From Coriobacteriia bacterium (GTDB taxonomy: Bacteria; Actinomycetota; Coriobacteriia; Anaerosomatales; SLCP01), in assembly GCA_007125735.1 (NCBI GenBank), contig SLCP01000159.1:1-6480 (forward strand): 6,480 nt of DNA. Reading direction: 5' to 3'. The notes below the pieces were generated by a model. The model did not search any database and was not told the origin of the DNA. It was given only the letters and a program-made list of their open reading frames with translations. Both the position numbers and the translations under genes were made by a program. Of the stretch, positions 1-6,480 are shown piece after piece (positions within the stretch are counted from its first letter, which is position 1; every line of letters starts with the position of its first letter).

Positions 1-196
1 TGCATCGGCGTCGACCCAGCCGGAGATCATCTTCGAGCTCGGCGAGACCGTGCGGGTGATGAGCGGCCCGCTGTCGGACTTCGACGGCGAGGTCCACGAG
101 ATCAACGCCGAGCAGCAGAAGCTGAAGGTGCTCGTATCCATCTTCGAGCGGCAGGTTCCCGTCGAGCTTGCCTACGACCAGGTCCAGAAGGTCTAG
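1..196 (+). CDS. nusG: Transcription termination/antitermination factor NusG, C-terminal part
   Basis: Only the last 64 codons are present; the reading frame enters at base 2 and stops with TAG at 194-196. The visible segment is the KOW domain: GETVRVMSGPLSDFDGEV followed by a short turn and then LVSIFERQVPVELAYDQVQKV, which lines up closely with the end of E. coli NusG (VSIF.R..PVEL...QV.K). In the family, the missing N-terminal domain binds the polymerase clamp, and this KOW barrel binds Rho or ribosomal protein S10 (NusE), linking transcription to termination or to translation. Its place directly before rplK is the usual bacterial order. The 46-nt gap to rplK has no T-run terminator, so co-transcription with rplK is likely. 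Identification is secure despite truncation by the window edge. Confidence 0.96.
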   Translation, partial: ASASTQPEIIFELGETVRVMSGPLSDFDGEVHEINAEQQKLKVLVSIFERQVPVELAYDQVQKV

Positions 197-242
197 CGGC
201 CGCCCCCGAACCGCCGCACCCAACCAGGAAGAGACAGCAACC

Positions 243-668
243 ATGGCAAAGAAGCCCATCGGACTCGTGAAGCTCCAGGTCCCCGGCGGCCAGGCCAACC
301 CGGCGCCGCCGGTCGGCCCCGCGCTCGGCCAGGCCGGCATCAACATCATGGAGTTCTGCAAGGCCTTCAACGCGAAGACGCAGGAGATGGCCGGCACGAT
401 CATCCCGGTCGAGATCACCGTCTATGAAGACCGCTCGTTCGACTTCATCACCAAGACCCCGCCCGCGGCGGTCTTGCTGAAGAAGGCGGCGGGGATCGAG
501 TCGGGTTCGGGCGAGCCCAACCGCACCAAGGTGGCCACGGTCACATGGGATCAGGTGCGCGAGATCGCCGAGACCAAGATGCCCGATCTGAACGCGAACG
601 ATGTCGACGCAGCGATGAAGATCATCGCCGGGACTGCCCGCTCGATGGGCATCGAGGTGTCCGAGTAA
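243..668 (+). CDS. rplK: 50S ribosomal protein L11
   Basis: A 141-residue protein (E. coli L11 is 142). It binds 23S rRNA at the GTPase-associated centre and is needed for factor-dependent GTP hydrolysis and for the RelA stringent response. The N-terminal domain carries the proline-rich PAPPVGPALGQ segment (residues 20-30, with Pro22, Pro23 and Pro26), the region where thiostrepton-type drugs contact L11, followed by INIMEFCKAFNAKT. The C-terminal RNA-binding domain runs from about residue 75 (KTPPAAVLLKKAAGI, then GSGEPN) to the end with GTARSMGIEV. The start is ATG 243, with Shine-Dalgarno AGGAAGAG at 226-233. An in-frame ATG at 168 would add 25 unconserved residues and overlap nusG, so it was not used. 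The product MAKK... matches the family N-terminus. rplA follows after 64 nt. Confidence 0.98.
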   Translation: MAKKPIGLVKLQVPGGQANPAPPVGPALGQAGINIMEFCKAFNAKTQEMAGTIIPVEITVYEDRSFDFITKTPPAAVLLKKAAGIESGSGEPNRTKVATVTWDQVREIAETKMPDLNANDVDAAMKIIAGTARSMGIEVSE

Positions 669-687
669 CGCGCCTACGGGCGCATGA
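669..687 (+). other. Small hairpin with UACG tetraloop after rplK
   Basis: GCGCC (670-674) pairs with GGCGC (679-683) around the loop TACG, giving a C(UACG)G closing context, a very stable UNCG-type tetraloop in RNA. It begins two bases after the rplK stop. No T-run follows, so it is not an intrinsic terminator. The same GGCGC/GCGCC words recur in the next hairpin (696-700 and 704-708), so arms of the two hairpins can also pair with each other. It may insulate the L1-site fold or protect the rplK message end; that is inference. Confidence 0.5.
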
Positions 688-720
688 TGTGGGAGGGCGC
701 ATCGCGCCTGTTCGACCACG
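688..720 (+). promoter_or_regulatory. Probable ribosomal protein L1 binding site (feedback operator) before rplA
   Basis: The RNA can fold as outer stem GTGG (689-692) with CCAC (716-719), extendable by a T688-G720 wobble. A 5' internal-loop GA (693-694) leads to inner stem GGGCGC (695-700) with GCGCCT (704-709) and triloop ATC. The 3' internal loop is GTTCGA (710-715). This is the layout of the L1 site in 23S rRNA helices 76-78, where as I recall GGUGG-GA-GGCU faces AGCC, a long loop and CCACC. It also matches the archaeal L1 mRNA operator, which has a GA 5' loop and a six-base 3' loop. The Shine-Dalgarno of rplA, GAGGAGG at 720-726, abuts the outer stem, so bound L1 would hinder rplA initiation. 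The fold is directly visible; L1 binding is inferred by similarity. Confidence 0.66.
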
Positions 721-732
721 AGGAGGCATAAG

Positions 733-1446
733 ATGAACAAGGGCAAGAAGTACGGAGCGGCTGTCGCGAAGGTGGACCGCGAACGACTCTACGCTCCGCT
801 CGAGGCGCTTCGCCTCGTCAAGGAGACAGCGACGGCCACCTTCGACGAGACCGTTGAGGCGCACTTTCGGCTCGGGATCGACACCCGACAGGCCGACCAG
901 CAGGTCCGAGGCAGCGTCTCACTTCCGCACGGTACCGGCAAGACCGTCCGTGTCGCTGTCTTTGCCGAGGGCGACAAGGCACGCGAAGCCGAAGCGGCCG
1001 GTGCCGACATCGTCGGCTCCGACGACCTCGTCGAGAAGATCCAGGGCGGGTTCTTGGACTTCGACGCGACCGTCGCCACGCCGGACCAGATGAGCAAGGT
1101 GGGGCGCCTCGGCAAGATCCTCGGCACTCGTGGCCTCATGCCCAACCCCAAGCTCGGCACGGTGACCATGGACGTCGGCAAGGTCGTGGCCGAACTGAAG
1201 GCCGGCAAGGTCGAGTACCGTGCCGACAAGTACGGGATCGCACACGTCAGCATCGGGAAGGCCTCGTTCGATGAGGCTGCGCTCGTGGAGAACTACGCGA
1301 CGGTTCTCGAGGAGATCATCCGTGTGAAGCCGGCGTCGTCAAAGGGTCGCTACATCAAGTCGATCACGGTCGCGTCGACGATGGGCCCCGGGATCAAGGT
1401 CGATTCGTCGAAGGTTCGCAACCTGCTCGAGGGGACACCGGAGTAG
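733..1446 (+). CDS. rplA: 50S ribosomal protein L1
   Basis: A 237-residue protein, within the usual 229-240 range for bacterial L1. It binds 23S rRNA helices 76-78, forms the mobile L1 stalk that guides deacylated tRNA out of the E site, and in many bacteria represses its own message. Visible landmarks are FDETVEAHFRLGIDTRQADQ and VRGSVSLPHGTGK in domain I, VAVFAEGDKAREAEAAGAD in the inserted domain II, and the family signature RGLMPNPKLGTVT at residues 133-145. The chain then returns to domain I (VEYRADKYGIAHVSIGK) and ends YIKSITVASTMGPGIKVD. The start is ATG 733 with Shine-Dalgarno GAGGAGG (720-726), six bases upstream. A candidate L1-binding hairpin touches this ribosome binding site. A 341-nt leader separates it from rplJ. 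Confidence 0.98.
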   Translation: MNKGKKYGAAVAKVDRERLYAPLEALRLVKETATATFDETVEAHFRLGIDTRQADQQVRGSVSLPHGTGKTVRVAVFAEGDKAREAEAAGADIVGSDDLVEKIQGGFLDFDATVATPDQMSKVGRLGKILGTRGLMPNPKLGTVTMDVGKVVAELKAGKVEYRADKYGIAHVSIGKASFDEAALVENYATVLEEIIRVKPASSKGRYIKSITVASTMGPGIKVDSSKVRNLLEGTPE

Positions 1447-1473
1447 GCGGCGACACGCTCGCGTGGTGCGGGG

Positions 1474-1502
1474 TTGCGCATGCCCCGGCTTGCATGCATA
1501 CT
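1474..1502 (+). promoter_or_regulatory. Possible promoter for rplJL (rplA-rplJ spacer)
   Basis: A -35-like TTGCGC (1474-1479) and -10-like CATACT (1497-1502) are separated by 17 nt, which would start transcription near 1509, just before the L10 leader fold. The matches are weak (3/6 and 4/6 to sigma-70 consensus), so the case rests on spacing, on the local AT-rich patch in GC-rich DNA, and on the known promoter at this position in E. coli (PL10). An alternative -10, TACTAA at 1499-1504, is displaced by two bases. A 5-bp hairpin CGGGG/CCCCG (1469-1473/1483-1487) overlaps the -35. Confidence 0.38.
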
Positions 1503-1537
1503 AACGTCCGCACGTGACAACAGAACAACGCACACGA

Positions 1538-1650
1538 CCGCTGCCGAAGACAGCAGGCGCCCGGGCATCCGGGCTTGATGGACCAGAAGTCATGCAGGTC
1601 CGCCAGCCGAGGTGGAGCCGGCCGCACGCTCCCGTGAGGGAAGGGCGGCC
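1538..1650 (+). promoter_or_regulatory. L10 leader (ribosomal protein L10-L12 binding mRNA element)
   Basis: The conserved words GCCGAAGACAGCAGG (1543-1557) and AGCCGAGG (1605-1612) are those I know from rplJ leaders of Gram-positive and actinobacterial genomes (Rfam L10_leader). A consistent fold can be drawn. The outer stem is 1538-1542 with 1611-1615. The conserved asymmetric loop is 1543-1555 facing 1605-1610. The inner stem GGC/GCC (1556-1558 with 1602-1604) opens into hairpin GCCCGG-GCAT-CCGGGC (1559-1574) and stem GGAC/GTCC (1581-1584 with 1597-1600). Next comes a hairpin GGCCGC (1620-1625) with GCGGCC (1645-1650), capped by TCCC-GTGA-GGGA, a GNRA-type loop. In the family, the L10(L12)n complex binds a kink-turn here and lowers rplJL expression. 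The nearby attenuator suggests control is at transcription. Confidence 0.78.
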
Positions 1651-1669
1651 AGAGTCGAGCGAATCCGCT

Positions 1670-1710
1670 CGTGGCCTCCGCCGTATCGCCGGCGGGGGCC
1701 ACGTTTGTTT
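1670..1710 (+). terminator. Intrinsic terminator (attenuator) in the rplJ leader
   Basis: CGTGGCCTCCGCCG (1670-1683) pairs with CGGCGGGGGCCACG (1690-1703) over 14 positions with one G-T wobble (1677-1696) and a six-base loop TATCGC (1684-1689). It is followed at once by TTTGTTT (1704-1710). A GC-rich stem with a T-rich tail is the form of a factor-independent terminator, and T-rich runs are rare in this DNA. The 5' arm can instead pair upstream: GGCGG (1644-1648) with CCGCC (1678-1682), or GGCC (1647-1650) with GGCC (1673-1676), enclosing hairpin CGAGCG/CGCTCG (1656-1661/1666-1671). That would be the antiterminator. The 3' arm can also form an alternative hairpin, 1696-1703 with 1714-1721. 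It lies 78 nt before rplJ. Confidence 0.68.
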
Positions 1711-1725
1711 CCACGTGGTCCGTGC

Positions 1726-1749
1726 TGCGGGCACGACGTGCAGCCCGCA
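1726..1749 (+). other. Hairpin between attenuator and rplJ ribosome binding site
   Basis: TGCGGGC (1726-1732) pairs with GCCCGCA (1743-1749) over seven bases around a ten-base loop. It is not followed by a T-run and lies 23 nt before the rplJ Shine-Dalgarno, leaving that site unpaired. A shorter alternative, GCAC/GTGC (1731-1734/1738-1741), competes with it. Its role is unknown; it could be the stable 5' edge of the processed or read-through rplJ message. Confidence 0.4.
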
Positions 1750-1787
1750 TCGCGGTCGACACGTGCGTGAGGAAAGGAGGGATGTAG

Positions 1788-2309
1788 ATGCCGACAAGTG
1801 CAAAGTCAGAGAAGGTTGCCGAGATCAAGGGCAAGCTTACCGAGGGCGTGGGCGTCGTGATGGTCGACTACCGCGGACTGTCCGTACGCGACATGCAGGA
1901 GTTTCGCTCGGCCGTTCGCTCGGCGGGCGGGGACGTCAAGGTCTACAAGAACACGTTGACCGAGATAGCAGTGCGCGAGCTTGCTCTGCCGCCGATGGAC
2001 GAGTTTCTCGTGGGCCCGACGGCGTTCATCTTCGTGGGCGACGATCCCGTCGCGCCGGCCAAGGCTATCGCGGACTTCGCAAAAGAGCACAAGGCGCTCG
2101 AGGTCAAGGGCGGCTTCATCCAGAACGCGGTCGTCGACGTCGCAGCGATCAAGGCGATCGCCGCTCTTCCGTCGCGAGAGGAGCTCATCGCGAAGCTTCT
2201 CGGTACCATGCTCAACCCGATGACGAACACCGTGCGCATCCTCAACGCTCCGGTCGAAGCACTGGCGCGCGCGATCAACGCGGTCGCACAGCAGAAGGAA
2301 GCAGCCTAG
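1788..2309 (+). CDS. rplJ: 50S ribosomal protein L10
   Basis: A 173-residue protein (E. coli L10 is 165). The N-terminal globular domain attaches to 23S rRNA beside L11 and the C-terminal helix carries the L12 dimers of the stalk. It shows the family pattern VVMVDYRGLSVRDMQEFR, then VYKNTL and the VGPTAFIFVGDDPVAPAKAI segment, and ends in the long helix from about residue 127. After the conserved LPSRE there are 42 residues, about ten more than in E. coli L10, in repeats of the LNP/LNAP kind, hinting at three rather than two L12-dimer sites. Start ATG 1788 has a strong Shine-Dalgarno, AAAGGAGG (1773-1780), seven bases away. Expression is likely controlled by the L10 leader and attenuator upstream. 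rplL follows after 69 nt. Confidence 0.98.
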   Translation: MPTSAKSEKVAEIKGKLTEGVGVVMVDYRGLSVRDMQEFRSAVRSAGGDVKVYKNTLTEIAVRELALPPMDEFLVGPTAFIFVGDDPVAPAKAIADFAKEHKALEVKGGFIQNAVVDVAAIKAIAALPSREELIAKLLGTMLNPMTNTVRILNAPVEALARAINAVAQQKEAA

Positions 2310-2351
2310 CGGCAGTCGCCGCATGACAATACCGTGGCGCCCTGACGGGCG
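2309..2351 (+). other. Two small hairpins in the rplJ-rplL gap
   Basis: GCGGC (2309-2313) pairs with GCCGC (2318-2322) around AGTC, starting at the last base of the rplJ stop. CGCCC (2338-2342) pairs with GGGCG (2347-2351) around TGAC. Neither has a T-run. The rplL ribosome binding site (AAGGAGA, 2363-2369) lies free just downstream. L12 is made in several-fold excess over L10, so structures that expose the rplL site or stabilise its message would make sense, but nothing here proves that. Confidence 0.4.
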
Positions 2352-2378
2352 TTCGAGAGATGAAGGAGAACGAACGAA

Positions 2379-2762
2379 ATGGCTATCAGCAAGGATGAGG
2401 TTCTGGAGTACATCAAGCAGGCGCCCGCGCTCGAGCTCGCCGAGCTCGTCAAGGAGCTCGAGGACGTCTTCGGCGTGTCCGCTGCCGCGCCGGTAGCGGT
2501 CGCCGCCGCTCCCGCCGCCGGTGGGGGCGACGCCGCCGCTGCAGAGGAGAAGGACAGTTTCGATGTCGTCCTCGCCGGTGCCGGCGACAAGAAGATCCAG
2601 GTGATCAAGGTGGTTCGCGAGCTCACGTCACTCGGCCTCAAGGAGGCCAAGGACCTCGTCGACGGCGCCCCCAAGCCGGTGCTCGAGGGCGTCAACAAGG
2701 AGAAGGCCGAGGAGGCCAAGGCGAAGCTCGAGGAGTCCGGAGCTAGCGTAGAGGTCAAGTAG
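2379..2762 (+). CDS. rplL: 50S ribosomal protein L7/L12
   Basis: A 127-residue acidic stalk protein (E. coli 121) present in several copies per ribosome. It recruits and activates translation GTPases (IF2, EF-Tu, EF-G, RF3). The dimerisation and L10-binding domain spans residues 1-33 (KDEVLEYIKQAPALELAELV). A flexible Ala/Pro/Gly hinge follows at about 34-57 (SAAAPVAVAAAPAAGGGDAA), and the globular C-terminal domain starts near residue 58. That domain carries the factor-binding face: KIQVIKVVRELTSLGLKEAK corresponds to the E. coli helix 4-5 segment with the conserved Lys, Val, Ile and Arg contacts. Start ATG 2379 has Shine-Dalgarno AAGGAGA (2363-2369). A strong hairpin and a separate promoter follow before rpoB, consistent with rplL being expressed far more than rpoB. 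Confidence 0.98.
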   Translation: MAISKDEVLEYIKQAPALELAELVKELEDVFGVSAAAPVAVAAAPAAGGGDAAAAEEKDSFDVVLAGAGDKKIQVIKVVRELTSLGLKEAKDLVDGAPKPVLEGVNKEKAEEAKAKLEESGASVEVK

Positions 2763-2814
2763 CCTGCTTGACGCGTGGGAGGACGTGCGCCGCGCGTATT
2801 CCGCGAGAATGTCA

Positions 2815-2851
2815 ACGACGGCCGGGCCGCACGTGCGGTCCGGCCAGTCGT
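2815..2851 (+). promoter_or_regulatory. Strong 16-bp hairpin between rplL and rpoB (likely processing or attenuation site)
   Basis: GGCCGGGCCGC (2820-2830) pairs with GCGGTCCGGCC (2835-2845) over 11 bases with one G-T wobble, around loop ACGT. After a single bulged A (2846) the stem continues with ACGAC (2815-2819) against GTCGT (2847-2851). It is the longest hairpin I found in the window. The following CCCTCAC contains no T-run, so it is not a standard intrinsic terminator. In E. coli this same gap holds a partial terminator and an RNase III cleavage site that lower rpoBC output relative to rplJL. By position and duplex length this hairpin could do the same; the fold is seen, the function is inferred. 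Confidence 0.62.
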
Positions 2852-2881
2852 CCCTCACAAAGGCTTGACGCCCGAAAGGTA

Positions 2882-2910
2882 TTGACCGAGCTCGGTCGCT
2901 TAGGTAATCT
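2882..2910 (+). promoter_or_regulatory. Candidate rpoB promoter
   Basis: TTGACC (2882-2887) and TAATCT (2905-2910) are 17 nt apart. The -35 matches 5 of 6 consensus bases, and the -10 keeps the T-A-n-n-n-T core favoured by actinobacterial housekeeping promoters. The segment around it (CTTAGGTAATCTATCCCTTT) is one of the few AT-rich patches in the window. Transcription would begin near 2917 and leave a leader of about 46 nt before the rpoB GTG. An upstream TTGACG (2865-2870) has no -10 at the right distance. A 14-bp palindrome overlaps the -35. Confidence 0.6.
2884..2897. repeat. 14-bp perfect palindrome overlapping the rpoB -35
   Basis: GACCGAGCTCGGTC is identical to its reverse complement. 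It covers four bases of the -35 hexamer and the first ten bases of the spacer of the candidate rpoB promoter. The two half-sites are adjacent, as for a dimeric DNA-binding regulator. In RNA read through from rplL it could form only a five-base stem with loop AGCT. Whether it is an operator or a chance palindrome in GC-rich DNA is open. Confidence 0.5.
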
Positions 2911-2962
2911 ATCCCTTTGCGACTACGCTGCAACGCCTCTATGCTGAAGGAGGAATCGCCTG

Positions 2963-6454
<3,492 letters not shown>

Positions 6455-6457
6455 ACC

Positions 6458-6480
6458 TTGCTCGACGTCGATGTGAACAA
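6458..6480 (+). CDS. rpoC: DNA-directed RNA polymerase subunit beta', first seven codons
   Basis: The window ends 23 bases into this gene. TTG 6458 begins a frame reading MLDVDVN, which matches the MLDVN... opening of actinobacterial beta'. The Shine-Dalgarno is GAGGAGGAG (6443-6451), six bases away. It is supplied by the codons for the terminal Glu-Glu-Glu of RpoB, so the two genes are tightly coupled across a 3-nt gap. A GTG at 6473 in the same frame is 21 bases from that site and would remove the conserved opening, so TTG is preferred. Beta' carries the catalytic Mg-binding aspartates, which lie beyond this window. Confidence 0.9.

Noticed and set aside
168..242. Upstream in-frame ATG giving rplK a 25-residue extension
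   Set aside because: It would overlap the end of nusG and has no good ribosome binding site. L11 proteins begin at the MAKK position, where a Shine-Dalgarno is present.
197..242. Search for an L1 operator or promoter between nusG and rplK
   Set aside because: The 46 bases are C-rich with no GTGGGAGG-like motif, no convincing hairpin and no -35/-10 pair; only the rplK Shine-Dalgarno is evident.
1469..1487. CGGGG/CCCCG hairpin after rplA as a terminator
   Set aside because: The stem is only five bases with a nine-base loop and no T-run follows. It overlaps the possible rplJ -35. It may be a weak pause, but a terminator call is not supported.
1782..1790. ATG-TAG start-stop pair directly before the rplJ ATG
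   Set aside because: It is one base from the Shine-Dalgarno, too close for initiation, whereas ATG 1788 has ideal spacing. Most likely chance.
1514..2326. Open frame of 270 codons running through the rplJ leader and across rplJ in another frame
   Set aside because: The first part covers structured leader RNA and the second part is out of frame with the conserved L10 protein. The translation is Arg/Gly-rich and no ribosome binding site was seen.

Overview
The window is a stretch of the universally conserved nusG - rplK - rplA - rplJ - rplL - rpoB - rpoC cluster, all on the + strand: the 3' end of nusG, complete rplK (L11), rplA (L1), rplJ (L10), rplL (L7/L12) and rpoB (RNA polymerase beta), and the first seven codons of rpoC. 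The DNA is GC-rich (by eye above 60%). RpoB is about 1163 residues without the large insertions of the E. coli protein, and the rpoC product begins MLDVDVN. Both fit an actinomycetote. The RpoB text looks to me most like Coriobacteriia or a related deep actinobacterial lineage, but that is an impression from memory and not a placement. The genes themselves are intact and ordinary.

Layout: nusG KOW domain (1-196); 46-nt gap; rplK (243-668); 64-nt gap holding two hairpins, the second of which resembles the ribosomal protein L1 binding site; rplA (733-1446); a 341-nt non-coding leader with a possible promoter, an L10-leader fold and an intrinsic terminator with a T-rich tail; rplJ (1788-2309); 69-nt gap with two small hairpins; rplL (2379-2762); a 200-nt gap with a 16-bp hairpin and a promoter carrying a 14-bp perfect palindrome; rpoB from a GTG start (2963-6454); 3-nt gap; rpoC from a TTG start (6458 onward).

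The genes work together in making the ribosome and RNA polymerase. L11 with the L10-L12 stalk forms the GTPase centre, L1 forms the mobile stalk at the E site, and beta with beta' makes the polymerase core. NusG travels with that polymerase and couples it to the ribosome. The interest lies in the gaps, where the sequence supports three control layers: L1 feedback just before its own ribosome binding site, L10 feedback through a terminator/antiterminator choice before rplJ, and a hairpin plus a fresh promoter that could uncouple rpoBC from the ribosomal protein genes. These follow known regulatory logic. I see no novel gene system here; the least conventional element is the palindrome over the rpoB promoter.
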